A DNA stretch of 64,000 bases from Shewanella halotolerans (GCF_019457535.1 NZ_CP080417.1:3224001-3288000); one strand, 5' to 3'. Positions 52,285-61,218 are shown, counted from the first letter of the stretch. The notes: generated by a model from the letters alone, not told the origin. Made by a program: numbers and translations.

Positions 52285-54504
52285 TCATCGGCTGAAAACA
52301 GGCTGACGAAGATGCTCGCCTGCCCGGCAAAATTGCTCGCTGGCCTCGGCCGAGCTGCGTCCCTCGACGATGCGGCGTAGCAGGCGCTTTATCGACGGCG
52401 ACTGTCTCAGACTGATCAGGCTATAGGGCAGTCGTCGCTGCCAGTTGGCATATTCCTGCCAGGTGCCGGGGATGTTGACCCCGTGTCGCTCGCAGCAGAG
52501 ATCCGCCAACTGCACGCTAAATAGGCGCGAATGGGAACGTGCCGCCACCGTCACCCAGGCGCTGAGCAGGAGCAGATAATCTTCCTCCAGCGAGGCGGTT
52601 TCGCCGTTGGCTTCGAGCCAGGCCAGCAGCTGCTGGCGCTCGCCGTCGCGTCGCTCCAGGGCTTGCTCTAGCGCCTGGTCACTTTCGAGAAGTTCCAGTT
52701 GACGCTTAAGATGCAGGTCACTCTGAGACCACCAGGCCAGTAGCGTAGGCACGTCATGGTTGGCCAGCATCATCAGGCTATCGGCCCTGTGATCTTGTGG
52801 CGACTTGAAGGCCTCGCCCTGCCTGCAGAAATAGAAGAGTTCGTTGGCATAGATACCGCCATCGCTCAGCTTGACGCGCACCTCATCCGGCACTATGCCG
52901 AGATCTTCGCCGATCACCACACAGTTGCTGCGCATGCTCTCAAGGCGCACGATCGCAAGTAGGGTGTCTATGGGGTAATACACATAGGCCCCGGGAGCCT
53001 CCTGGGGTTCACTCGGCCACCACCAGAGACGCAGCAGCGCCATCACATGATCTAGCCTGAGGGCGCCGTAGTAGCGCATGTTGCTGCGGATAAGGGCAAT
53101 AAAATGGCTAAAGCCCGACTGGGCCATGGCGATAGGATCCGGCGGCGTCAGCCCCCAGTTCTGCCCCTTGGGGGCAAAATCATCCGGCGGCGCACCTATG
53201 CTGGCCTGCTGGCAATAGGCATCTCGATTGTGATGCACCTCGGCGCCATCGCCGCGCACGCCAACCGCCATGTCGCCGATAAGGCCAATGCTCATGCCCG
53301 CCGCCAGTGCCTGATGCTGACAGGCGATTAGCTGCTCGTGGGCGACAAACTGTAAGTAACGATGCAACTGGGGATCTGCGGCCATTTGCTCTCCCTGGGC
53401 CGAGGCCTTGTCAGCCTCCAGCTGGCAGAAACTGCTCAGCGCCTCCCCTTCCTGGGCCACAAACTGCATGAAGGCCTGCTCGCGCGCCCCACCACTGCCC
53501 AGCACATCGCGGCTAAACACCTGATAGAGGGCGATAAAGAGGCGATACTTGAGCTGGGTGAGCTTGGGGTAATCGAGCCAGTTGTCGCGGTTGAGACGCT
53601 CGCGATCCAGGGCGAGAGTTTGCAGCAGCGGCGCTATCTCATTGGCCTCGGGGACTTGCTCGATATGAATATAGAGGGGATTGAGCCTGCGTCTGTCGCT
53701 CGGGCTGTAGGGGCTGATATAGGCCTCTTCCAGATTGAAGGAATCCCCCAGGGCATGGAGCGGATTGAGCTGAATAAAGTCGCAGCCATAGCCCCCGAGC
53801 CAGGCGATCAACACCCCCAGATCGCCAAAGTCCCCTATGCCCCACTGACTGTCGCTGCGCAGGCTATAGAGGGCAATACTCACCCCCCAGGGTTTATCCG
53901 TCTCCCGTAGCTGTTTAGCCTTGGGCGGCGCCAGTAGCCAAGTGCCGTGATGGCCCTCGGTTTGCCAATCTAAAACACTGGCATCAACGGCGGCTTTACT
54001 GAAAATCACCTGCAGCTTGTGATAGCCCATGGGCAGGGATTGCCCCTGAGTCAGGTAAGGCGCGATGGATACCTTATAGCGGTAATAGAGGTGAGGTTCA
54101 CAATAATAGTCGCCCACCCGCTCCAGCGCCGCAAAAGGTATGCTCATCTCGAGTTGAGTACCGCCTTCGGTGAGGATGCGCACCCTAAGATCGCCCTGCA
54201 TCTCGGCCGGCAGCGATAAGATAAAGCTTGGCTCAGTCAGACAGGCAAATTGAAAGACCGCCAGGGGGCGCTGCCAGGGCGCGACGTCGAGGTCGAAATT
54301 ACGTTCTTCAATCGCCTCACCATTGGCGGCGACGAAACCATCTGGGCTGAGATCATCCAGATGAAACTTGGGCTGAGTACAGTTAGCCAGCAGACAGGCG
54401 AGAAGCCCTAAGCGCTCGGCCTGGCTATGGTGCACCACGCGGCCCGAGTAGTCGCTATAGCTGGCGCCTACGCCCTGCAAATAGAGTAACTTTTCTAAGC
54501 CCAT
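52285..54504 (-). CDS. malQ: 4-alpha-glucanotransferase (amylomaltase)
   Basis: The 739-residue GH77 enzyme has an N-terminal extension of about 150 residues as in gammaproteobacterial MalQ. Core motifs are SQWGIGDFGDLGVLI, QLNPLHALGDS, SPYSPSDRRRLNPLYI, ALRLDHVMALLRLWW (nucleophile Asp), VIGEDLGIVPDEV (acid Glu) and MLANHDVPTL. It disproportionates maltodextrins, feeding short chains from debranching back to phosphorylase length. It is the first gene of the glycogen operon, so the operon promoter must lie within 54505-55018. Confidence 0.95.
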   Translation of the reverse strand: MGLEKLLYLQGVGASYSDYSGRVVHHSQAERLGLLACLLANCTQPKFHLDDLSPDGFVAANGEAIEERNFDLDVAPWQRPLAVFQFACLTEPSFILSLPAEMQGDLRVRILTEGGTQLEMSIPFAALERVGDYYCEPHLYYRYKVSIAPYLTQGQSLPMGYHKLQVIFSKAAVDASVLDWQTEGHHGTWLLAPPKAKQLRETDKPWGVSIALYSLRSDSQWGIGDFGDLGVLIAWLGGYGCDFIQLNPLHALGDSFNLEEAYISPYSPSDRRRLNPLYIHIEQVPEANEIAPLLQTLALDRERLNRDNWLDYPKLTQLKYRLFIALYQVFSRDVLGSGGAREQAFMQFVAQEGEALSSFCQLEADKASAQGEQMAADPQLHRYLQFVAHEQLIACQHQALAAGMSIGLIGDMAVGVRGDGAEVHHNRDAYCQQASIGAPPDDFAPKGQNWGLTPPDPIAMAQSGFSHFIALIRSNMRYYGALRLDHVMALLRLWWWPSEPQEAPGAYVYYPIDTLLAIVRLESMRSNCVVIGEDLGIVPDEVRVKLSDGGIYANELFYFCRQGEAFKSPQDHRADSLMMLANHDVPTLLAWWSQSDLHLKRQLELLESDQALEQALERRDGERQQLLAWLEANGETASLEEDYLLLLSAWVTVAARSHSRLFSVQLADLCCERHGVNIPGTWQEYANWQRRLPYSLISLRQSPSIKRLLRRIVEGRSSAEASEQFCRAGEHLRQPVFSR

Positions 54505-55018
54505 CGCCCATTTCCCTGCTAGTCAGTCAAACTGCCCTATTTCCTTGAGCAGTAAACATGCCAAGCACAGGTAACAGCTTGACGACAGATTTATGTCAAT
54601 CCGATGAACTCTTTTTAAGCATAATAATCAACAATTTATAAAACTAGCTTTTTGGGTAAGGCTGATGAGGTGACTGGACGATCGGGCGTTTGATGAAAAT
54701 CAGCCTGCACAAATATTGTGCAAGCGACCTAATTAGATGCACAGAAAATAAACAGCTAATTATCGGGTGCTTTGGCCGCAATGAGTCAAATTCAACTTAT
54801 GAAAGTTAACGTGATAGATTTTCGAAATTGAAAATCAGTCAAATTTCGTATTTGTCATAAATTTACAAATTTAGTCGTATTGATCTAAGTTTTTGCCATG
54901 CTTTCGACTGGATAACCGCTATTTATGAGGAAGATCACACCTTTGCGATAACCGCGTTGGTACTTTAGTTACCAGAAAAGATAACAACTTTTAACTTTAA
55001 GCATAAAAAGGTGATTTT
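54505..55018. promoter_or_regulatory. Divergent control region between the glg operon and the alcohol dehydrogenase gene
   Basis: This 514-bp AT-rich stretch must hold both promoters. A small inverted repeat (TTTGT-N8-ACAAA near 54855) and a TTGAT half-site near 54880 recall FNR/CRP-type sites, but neither is a full match. No open frame or RNA structure stands out. A good Shine-Dalgarno (AAAAGGTGA) precedes the dehydrogenase ATG. Confidence 0.45.
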
Positions 55019-56167
55019 ATGGCTGCTAAATTTTTTATCCCATCAGTCAACGTATTAGGACAAAATGCTGTTGACGACGCAATTGGTGATATTAAAACCT
55101 TAGGCTTTCAGCGCGCGCTGATCGTCACCGACAAGCCACTGGTAGAGATCGGCCTTGTGGGTCAGATCGTCGAGAAGTTTGGCGCGGCGGGTATCACATC
55201 GACTATCTTCGATGGCGTGCAACCTAACCCAACAGTAGGCAATGTCGAGGCGGGTCTGGCGCTACTCAAGGCAAATGACTGTGACTTCGTGGTATCTCTA
55301 GGCGGCGGCTCACCACACGACTGCGCCAAGGGTATCGCCCTGGTTGCCACCAACGGCGGCAACATCAAGGACTATGAAGGCCTGGATATGTCGGCCAAGC
55401 CACAACTGCCGCTGGTCGCCATCAACACCACTGCCGGTACCGCCAGTGAGATGACACGTTTCTGCATCATCACAGACGAAGCCCGTCACATCAAGATGGC
55501 GATCGTCGACAAGCACACCACGCCTATCCTGTCGGTAAACGATCCTGAGCTGATGCTGCTCAAGCCTGCTGGCCTGACCGCCGCAACCGGTATGGACGCC
55601 CTGACACACGCCATCGAGGCCTATGTCTCTATCGCCGCCAACCCTATCACAGATGCCTGCGCTATCAAGGCGATCGAGCTTATCAAAGATAATCTGGTGG
55701 AAGCGGTTGAGAATGGTCAGAGCCTGGAGGCCCGCGATCAGATGGCTTACGCTCAGTTCCTGGCGGGTATGGCCTTTAACAACGCCAGCCTGGGTTATGT
55801 ACACGCCATGGCGCACCAGTTAGGCGGTTTCTATGACCTGCCACACGGTGTCTGTAACGCCCTGTTGCTACCACACGTTCAGGCCTACAACGCACAGGTT
55901 GCCGCACCGCGTCTTAAAGATGTTGCCAAAGCGATGGGTGTCGATGTCAGCGCCATGACCGACGAGCAAGGCGCAACGGCCGCAATCGATGCGATCAAGG
56001 CGCTATCTGTTGCGGTGAAGATCCCAGAGAACCTCACCAAGCTGGGCGTAAAGGCGGAAGATATTCCAACACTAGCCGACAACGCATTGAAAGATGCCTG
56101 CGGTCTAACCAACCCTAAACAGGCGACCCACGAAGAGATCTGTCAGATCTTCACCAACGCGCTATAG
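55019..56167 (+). CDS. Iron-containing alcohol dehydrogenase (group III)
   Basis: The 382-residue protein matches Zymomonas AdhB / E. coli YiaY type. The NAD loop is SLGGGSPHDCAKGIAL (GGGS at about 97), followed by the signatures TTAGTASEMTRFCII and TGMDALTHAIEAYVS. The iron-site His residues are in NASLGYVHAMAHQLGGFYDLPHGVCNALLL. It oxidises primary alcohols or 1,2-propanediol with NAD+, or the reverse. In contrast to the neighbouring plus-strand genes it has codon use typical of highly expressed genes, a strong ribosome site and a strong terminator, so it is likely abundant. Monocistronic. Confidence 0.93.
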   Translation: MAAKFFIPSVNVLGQNAVDDAIGDIKTLGFQRALIVTDKPLVEIGLVGQIVEKFGAAGITSTIFDGVQPNPTVGNVEAGLALLKANDCDFVVSLGGGSPHDCAKGIALVATNGGNIKDYEGLDMSAKPQLPLVAINTTAGTASEMTRFCIITDEARHIKMAIVDKHTTPILSVNDPELMLLKPAGLTAATGMDALTHAIEAYVSIAANPITDACAIKAIELIKDNLVEAVENGQSLEARDQMAYAQFLAGMAFNNASLGYVHAMAHQLGGFYDLPHGVCNALLLPHVQAYNAQVAAPRLKDVAKAMGVDVSAMTDEQGATAAIDAIKALSVAVKIPENLTKLGVKAEDIPTLADNALKDACGLTNPKQATHEEICQIFTNAL

Positions 56168-56214
56168 GCTAGCCTAGCAAGTTTCGAATTTCTCCCTGCA
56201 AGTAGAAATTCCCC

Positions 56215-56241
56215 AAGGCCCACCTCTGGTGGGCCTTTTTA
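56215..56241 (+). terminator. Alcohol dehydrogenase terminator
   Basis: A 10-bp stem (AAGGCCCACC with GGTGGGCCTT, loop TCT) followed by TTT, 48 bases after the stop. Confidence 0.92.
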
Positions 56242-56524
56242 ATCACCGCACAGCTATTCCTTCTCTTTCAGCCAAAACTGCTTTCTCTCGATCAGTTTTT
56301 TATCATCAGGTGTACTGGCTGGTTAAAATTTACCCCACTCGAGTGAGGTCACTCTTATCGAGCTTCCCGAGTCAAAGCCTCGGCAAACGGCCGAGATACA
56401 AACAAAATCACTCATCTAGCAATGAAACACCCGGCTTTTCGAAGTTTTTATCATAAAAATCCAGCACTAATAGCTAAATACTCTTTTCATGTCACACTTT
56501 TGGACTAGTCCCTTCGGATACATG

Positions 56525-56613
56525 TGTTATAAAATGGTGTTAGCTCGCTTTTTCCCTGCAAAGATTCAGCTAGCTAAAAGGCTCGTCGGCAACTATTGCC
56601 GGCGAGCCTTTTT
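56525..56613 (+). ncRNA. Candidate small RNA between the dehydrogenase and transglutaminase-like genes
   Basis: An extended -10 element (TG at 56525-56526, TATAAA at 56528-56533) would start RNA near 56541. About 36 bases later a long stem (AAAGGCTCG with CGAGCCTTT, continued by CGGCAA/TTGCCG around a CTA loop, 56577-56611) ends in five T. The dehydrogenase already has its own terminator 340 bp upstream, and the next gene begins about 105 bp downstream, so this terminator is otherwise unexplained. A transcript of about 70-75 nt is inferred. No good -35 is seen. Bases TCCCTGCAA in its 5' part also occur in the dehydrogenase 3' UTR (near 56193). Confidence 0.45.
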
Positions 56614-56718
56614 CTTTTCAGCGGATAGAATGGTTTAAGTCAAAGAAAGTTAGGCTTATTTTTCTAATGTTGCTAACTTGTGATACTCTGCCAGCATCTA
56701 TGGAAGGAGTATCACCAC

Positions 56719-58737
56719 GTGAAACTTATTAAATTACTCATTGTTTGCTACCTATCCCTCATCTCTCTATACGGCGAAGCAAAAACAATAAAATCTGGGG
56801 ACTACCAGATAGCCATTGCCCCGACCAGCCAATGGATCATCCCTCAGCCTCTCGCTTCGATTGGCCTCAATAAAGACAAGAGTCCAATTCATTATCGTAT
56901 GGTAGGGCGACAAGAACGTTTTACGGCAAACAGTAACGAGTATTATCAAGACTTTGCCGCGACAGCCCTCAATCAGGAAGGGGTAAAGGAGCTATCGAAA
57001 ATTGAGCTGACCTTTAATCCCGAATTCGAGAAGTTGACACTACATACACTCGAAGTGGAGCGAAAATCCTCTTGGCAGGATAGACTCGATAGCGCCAAAA
57101 TAGACGTTATTCATCAAGAACAAGAGCTTAGCAGCGACCTTTTCAATGGTCTAGCAACGGCGGTTATCGTTTTAAAGGATGTGCGCGTCGGTGATACGGT
57201 ACGTTATCAATACACTATCGAAGGAAGAAACCCCGTCTATGGCGAGGAATTTGGCAGCACCTACCCAATGGGATGGGAAATCGCGGTTGATAAACTTCAC
57301 CTAAGGATAGTGAACGCCAGCGATAAACCCTTTTATATTCAAGAGAACAAGATTGGCAAGCCGACCACGAGTGATTCGGTTCATGGCAAAGTCTATGAGT
57401 GGAACATCTCGAATGTCAGCAAATATAAATATGAAGAGGGTATTCCGACTAGTTACCTCTGGGCACCGGTGATCTTTGTGAGTAGCGCAGGCTCCTGGGC
57501 AGAAGTTAATCGTTGGGCATTAGCCCATTATCACTTTGCCGAGCAACGCTCCAAGCTACTACAAGATTATATCGATGAGGTCACCAAGGCGTATTCGACC
57601 AAAACCGAACAGATAGCCGAATTCATCCGCTTCGTTCAACAAGATGTTCGTTATTTTGGGATTGAAATCGGTCAGAATAGTCATATTCCCCACAGCCCTA
57701 ATACCGTCTTCGAACGTCGTTATGGAGACTGTAAAGACAAAGCCAGTCTGCTCATTGCCCTGTTCGATGCCATAGATGTGAAAAGCTCTCCCGCACTGGT
57801 CAATAGTGAGCGCGGTGAAGCGCTGAACGAACGACAGGCCTCACCAATGCTTTTCAATCACGTGATCAATTATTTTAGCTACGATGGAAAACCTTATTTC
57901 ATCGACGCCACCAATAACCATCAGGCTGTTGGGTTGAATGCCATCACCCAACCCGACTTCGGTTTCGCCCTGGTGCTGGATGAAAAGACCCAATCCCTTA
58001 CAGCTATGCCTAAGGCAGACATCAGGGTCGATAGAGTCGAAATAGAACAGCATTACGTCTCTTCAAATTATGAGTCGCCGGTGGACCTCTACATCACCAC
58101 CAAGTATTTGGGCCACGAAGCAGACTACATGCGTTACCAACTGGCTAGCGTATCCCACAGTGAGATCGAGCAGCATTACCTTAATTATTACGCGAAATTC
58201 TATCGCGACATACAGCTCGCCACACCGACGCAAGTTACTGACATCAAAGATAAGAGTAACGAACTCGTCCTGTCTGAGCACTACCGTATCGGTGATTTTT
58301 GGCAGCCTCAAAATAAGACCCTCAATTTCGGCCTATTTGCCAGTTACGTTAAAAACTACGTCGAACTACCTAAAGTGATACATCGTAGCCAACCATTGGC
58401 CCTACCTAGCATGGTGACGGTCGAACAGACACTCAAGGTCTCCATGCCTGAGAACATCGACTATCAGATAAGTGAACAGGACAAGCAGATAAGCAGCAAA
58501 GGCATAGACTATCGTTCCACCGAAGCCTACATCAACGGACAATTTATTCGCCGCCATAAGCTGATTATCGATGAGAAAACCCTCAGCACTAAAGAGAGTA
58601 AAGATTTTATCGATGCGTTAAGAGAGGTAGACGACGATCTCTATTACAGTGGCGGCGTCACGGGAGACTTTAGTCAGCCAATCAATCCAGGGATAGAATA
58701 TCTTCAACAACAGCTTGGCTCGGAGGGCGCACAATGA
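56719..58737 (+). CDS. Secreted DUF3857/transglutaminase-like protein
   Basis: The start is a GTG at 56719 with AAGGAG 10 bases upstream; it yields a signal peptide (MKLIKLLIVCYLSLISLYG). An in-frame ATG at 56680 would spoil the signal. Of 672 residues, about 40-240 match DUF3857 (beta-sandwich; DVRVGDTVRYQYTIEGRNPV). The transglutaminase-like core has the triad Cys338 (RRYGDCKDKASLL), His381 (LFNHVINYF) and Asp396 (FIDATN). Related pairs in Bacteroidetes and gammaproteobacteria are uncharacterised; protease-like or peptide-crosslinking activity in the periplasm is possible. Its stop overlaps the following lipoprotein gene by 4 bp. Confidence 0.83.
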   Translation: MKLIKLLIVCYLSLISLYGEAKTIKSGDYQIAIAPTSQWIIPQPLASIGLNKDKSPIHYRMVGRQERFTANSNEYYQDFAATALNQEGVKELSKIELTFNPEFEKLTLHTLEVERKSSWQDRLDSAKIDVIHQEQELSSDLFNGLATAVIVLKDVRVGDTVRYQYTIEGRNPVYGEEFGSTYPMGWEIAVDKLHLRIVNASDKPFYIQENKIGKPTTSDSVHGKVYEWNISNVSKYKYEEGIPTSYLWAPVIFVSSAGSWAEVNRWALAHYHFAEQRSKLLQDYIDEVTKAYSTKTEQIAEFIRFVQQDVRYFGIEIGQNSHIPHSPNTVFERRYGDCKDKASLLIALFDAIDVKSSPALVNSERGEALNERQASPMLFNHVINYFSYDGKPYFIDATNNHQAVGLNAITQPDFGFALVLDEKTQSLTAMPKADIRVDRVEIEQHYVSSNYESPVDLYITTKYLGHEADYMRYQLASVSHSEIEQHYLNYYAKFYRDIQLATPTQVTDIKDKSNELVLSEHYRIGDFWQPQNKTLNFGLFASYVKNYVELPKVIHRSQPLALPSMVTVEQTLKVSMPENIDYQISEQDKQISSKGIDYRSTEAYINGQFIRRHKLIIDEKTLSTKESKDFIDALREVDDDLYYSGGVTGDFSQPINPGIEYLQQQLGSEGAQ

Positions 58738-59879
58738 TAAATGCTAAGGTAATTGCTTTCTCGCTCTTCGCCTCCCTATTCTTACTCGGCGGATGTCAGT
58801 CGACGCCCAAGAGCCAAGGGAGTGTCACGCCCAATAAGCAGGCAAAATCAGAACAGTCTTCTCTGGCGTTTGTTCTTCAGCAGGGGCAATTGATCGCCGA
58901 AGACATCACTAATAGCAATCCAGCACTGGCCGAAAAATGGTGGGATAAGAAGACCTTATTAGACTATGCACACCAGGCGTATCCAGACCTAAGCAACAAA
59001 GAAGAGGAACTATTCTATCGCTTTTTCACGACCAAGTTTATAAAGACCCTTAAATCGACTAAATACTGGCGTTTCGAAGGTGTCATTGCCGACAACTTAG
59101 TCTTTAGCACTTATCTTGACGAGCTCCCGACCGCGTTCCTAATGCAGTATCGTTACAATAAAAGCAATGAAAAACATGAGCTTAAAATTGTTAACTGGCA
59201 ACTAATCAATCACATAAGCTCGGGACTGGACGCTTATTTTGCATATACAAGAAATGTCGAGGCGCTACTCAAATCTGACTATGTGAAGGTGCTCAAGGCG
59301 GCGCAGACTGGTGGCAAAATGAGTGAGCAGGAGGTTATGGCGATTTTTGACAAGCTGCCGACCAAGATTAAACAACAGCCAACACTACTCAATGACTTTG
59401 TCTATGCGGCCATAGCATTAGTGGACAATCCATCCTCATCCACAATCGATAAACTGTACCAAGATGCACCGCCATTGGCCCCAAGGACAGGCGCCTTCTG
59501 GGGATACTATTATCTGCACAAGGATGAGTACCAAGGGTACCAACAGGCTCGCCAACAAGAGTTGATCTATTTAAATAATCTACAAACCAGTTTCTCTCTA
59601 GAAGGGATACTTTACGCCCTAACTCAGAATGATTTGAGCTTCGCACGTCGAGAGTTTGTAAAATATATTCAAAGTAATCCTAGTGATGCCCTAGCCTATG
59701 CTATCTACCTAAACCGACTCATTGAGCTAGAACATCATCAGGAAGCCAGCCATATCTTTAGGGCCTTTCAGCTACAGTTCAAGGTTAAATTAACCCAGGA
59801 AGACTTTAGCGAATCGGATCCACAGAAGGTTGCTGCCTTCTTCGATAGCAAAAGCTACAAACAGATCTCTCGTCTCTAA
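58734..59879 (+). CDS. Lipoprotein of unknown function paired with the transglutaminase-like protein
   Basis: The 381-residue protein has a lipobox LFLLGGC with Cys21, followed by Gln, so outer-membrane sorting is likely. The rest is helical by eye, with a possible TPR-like C-terminal part (SFARREFVKYIQSNPSDALAYAIYLN). I recognise no family. It overlaps the upstream transglutaminase-like gene by 4 bp (ATGA), so the two proteins are probably made together and may act as a complex at the outer membrane. Confidence 0.75.
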   Translation: MINAKVIAFSLFASLFLLGGCQSTPKSQGSVTPNKQAKSEQSSLAFVLQQGQLIAEDITNSNPALAEKWWDKKTLLDYAHQAYPDLSNKEEELFYRFFTTKFIKTLKSTKYWRFEGVIADNLVFSTYLDELPTAFLMQYRYNKSNEKHELKIVNWQLINHISSGLDAYFAYTRNVEALLKSDYVKVLKAAQTGGKMSEQEVMAIFDKLPTKIKQQPTLLNDFVYAAIALVDNPSSSTIDKLYQDAPPLAPRTGAFWGYYYLHKDEYQGYQQARQQELIYLNNLQTSFSLEGILYALTQNDLSFARREFVKYIQSNPSDALAYAIYLNRLIELEHHQEASHIFRAFQLQFKVKLTQEDFSESDPQKVAAFFDSKSYKQISRL

Positions 59880-59888
59880 TCGACGGCA

Positions 59889-59919
59889 CAAAAAAGGCGA
59901 CTTGCAGTCGCCTTTTTTA
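59889..59919. terminator. Two-way terminator between the lipoprotein and cold-shock genes
   Basis: A 12-bp stem (AAAAAGGCGACT with AGTCGCCTTTTT, loop TGC) with A and T tracts on both sides serves convergent genes 10 bp and 14 bp away. Confidence 0.9.
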
Positions 59920-59932
59920 TCGAACCGTTCGA

Positions 59933-60142
59933 TTAAGCCGGAACTACGTTCGCAGCTTGCAAGCCTTTTTGACCTTGCTCAACATCGAAGGTGACCTTTT
60001 GGCCTTCGGCTAGTGTTTTGTATCCGTCAGATACGATAGCGCGGAAATGCACGAACACATCAGCGCCGCCATTTGCTTGCTCGATGAAACCAAAACCTTT
60101 ATCTTCGTTAAACCACTTAACGGTACCAGTTGTATTAGACAT
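59933..60142 (-). CDS. Cold-shock domain protein (CspA family)
   Basis: The 69-residue protein is one cold-shock domain: TGTVKWFNEDKGFGFIEQ contains RNP1 (KGFGFIEQ), and DVFVHFRAI contains RNP2. It binds single-stranded RNA and melts secondary structure. An AAGGGAC site lies before the ATG. The gene has a long upstream region before the IS200 element, suitable for a long 5' leader, though no cold-box was identified. Whether it is cold-induced or constitutive cannot be told. Confidence 0.95.
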   Translation of the reverse strand: MSNTTGTVKWFNEDKGFGFIEQANGGADVFVHFRAIVSDGYKTLAEGQKVTFDVEQGQKGLQAANVVPA

Positions 60143-60508
60143 ATTTGTCCCTTATTCAATTCATTTAAAAAATCCGCGACGTTGCGGTATGCCGAGCCGT
60201 TGAATTATTGAGTATTACGATGAAGCTAAGGGAAAACTGAGGACAAAAATGGTGAAGATTTGACTAAGGTTTTGACTTTTACTTGATACTTTAAACTAAT
60301 AACCCTGAACAACAGAGCCCGACTAAGATAACACACTTTAGCCATTTACCTAGGGTTTATTTTCGCCATCATGGAGGATACCTGTTGCGTAAAATTTATA
60401 TGGCAGTGCTTTCATGGGCTTATGGTAATAAAAAAAGTTACTGCCTCTCGGGGACTTTTGGTCTCTCTTTGTTATTTGTTGTGGCTGAGTGATAGTGCGG
60501 AACATCAA

Positions 60509-60536
60509 GCACTCCCCAAACTCATTTGGGGAGTGC
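60509..60536. other. Perfect 12-bp hairpin next to the insertion sequence
   Basis: GCACTCCCCAAA pairs with TTTGGGGAGTGC around a CTCA loop. No T run follows on either strand. It lies about 30-50 bp outside the IS200 right end and may be a host feature or part of the insertion target region. Confidence 0.6.
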
Positions 60537-60624
60537 CCTCCGTTCAAGCTTCATATTGCTGTAAGTAAAAATCCACCTTCTGAAGAAGGTGGCTTTGTAT
60601 TAGCCCCCTGAAAGGGGGCGTTGC

Positions 60625-61050
60625 CTAGTTCAATTCCAACTGCGGCTGTTCCTGCTTTTCAACCTTTTCCTGATGGCGAACATACCTTCTTATGACTTCT
60701 TCATTGATTCCTACTGTGTCAACAAAGTACCCTCGCTGCCAAAAGTGGTTACCCCACAACTTATTCTTTCTTAAATAAGGATATTTACTGAAAATTTTTA
60801 GAGCTATTTTACCTTTTAGAGCTCCCATCAATTTTGAAATAGACAGCTTTGGAGGCACTTTAATTACTAGATGTACATGATCTATTTGAACATTGAGCTC
60901 AACAACAGTGCAGCCTAGCTGTTCACTGTAAACTTGAATACAGCGGTATACATCCTTACCCAATTTGTTTTTTAGAAGCCTAAATCTATATTTAGGCGTC
61001 CACACTATGTGATATTGACCATCGCCAATACACATGCGATGCTTTCTCAT
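60625..61050 (-). CDS. tnpA: IS200-type HUH transposase TnpA
   Basis: The 141-residue Y1 transposase is complete. The HUH metal motif is DHVHLVI (His residues in HVH) and the catalytic Tyr is in EEVIRRYVRHQEK; the HFWQRGYFVDTVG segment is also typical. It cuts one DNA strand at each hairpin and forms a 5'-phosphotyrosine link. The ATG at 61050 sits at the edge of a 15-bp stem that would hide the ribosome site. Confidence 0.95.
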   Translation of the reverse strand: MRKHRMCIGDGQYHIVWTPKYRFRLLKNKLGKDVYRCIQVYSEQLGCTVVELNVQIDHVHLVIKVPPKLSISKLMGALKGKIALKIFSKYPYLRKNKLWGNHFWQRGYFVDTVGINEEVIRRYVRHQEKVEKQEQPQLELN

Positions 61051-61118
61051 ATCTACTCATGTTTTTTGTCCTCTGTTACTTCGCTAAAAGTCAGAGTCCA
61101 ATTAACATGAGTAGATAT
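61049..61118 (-). promoter_or_regulatory. Stem that would sequester the tnpA start region
   Basis: A perfect 15-bp inverted repeat (ATATCTACTCATGTT at 61049-61063 with its complement at 61104-61118, 40-base loop) would fold in the tnpA leader RNA. The 3' arm covers the bases immediately before and including the first bases of the start codon. IS200 of Salmonella has a comparable leader hairpin that blocks translation. Confidence 0.7.
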
Positions 61119-61179
61119 TCAGGCAAAGCCTAAATTATGATAACCACCTACTGAAGTAGGTGGTTTAGGGCTGAAAATG

Positions 61180-61205
61180 AAAAAGGCGGCCTAAGCCGCC
61201 TTTTT
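61180..61205 (-). terminator. Terminator after the right-hand RND pump
   Basis: A 6-bp GC stem extended by A/T pairs (GGCGGC with GCCGCC, loop CTAA) and a five-T run on the minus strand, 14 bases after the pump stop. The design nearly matches the relA-mazG terminator. Confidence 0.88.
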
Positions 61206-61218
61206 AATGGTATGAGTG

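Larger units (their letters stand above)
60562..61172 (-). mobile_element. IS200/IS605-family insertion sequence (tnpA only)
   Basis: The element carries one transposase gene and two terminal hairpins with the same design and loop. The right end is CCACCTTC-TGAA-GAAGGTGG (60573-60592) and the left end is CCACCTAC-TGAA-GTAGGTGG (61144-61163). Such imperfectly shared sub-terminal hairpins, and no terminal inverted repeats, mark IS200/IS605 elements that move as single strands. A further stem (GCCCCCT with AGGGGGC, 60603-60619) follows tnpA. No TnpB or IscB gene is present, so it belongs to the IS200 group. Exact tips are uncertain by several bases. Confidence 0.85.

Noticed and set aside
56229..56456. 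75-codon frame after the dehydrogenase
   Set aside because: It begins inside the terminator stem and has composition of noncoding DNA (Ser/Arg/Lys-rich, no pattern).
60350..60547. 65-codon minus-strand frame upstream of the cold-shock gene
   Set aside because: No ribosome site, no family resemblance, and it runs through the perfect hairpin at 60509-60536, beside the insertion element; likely chance.
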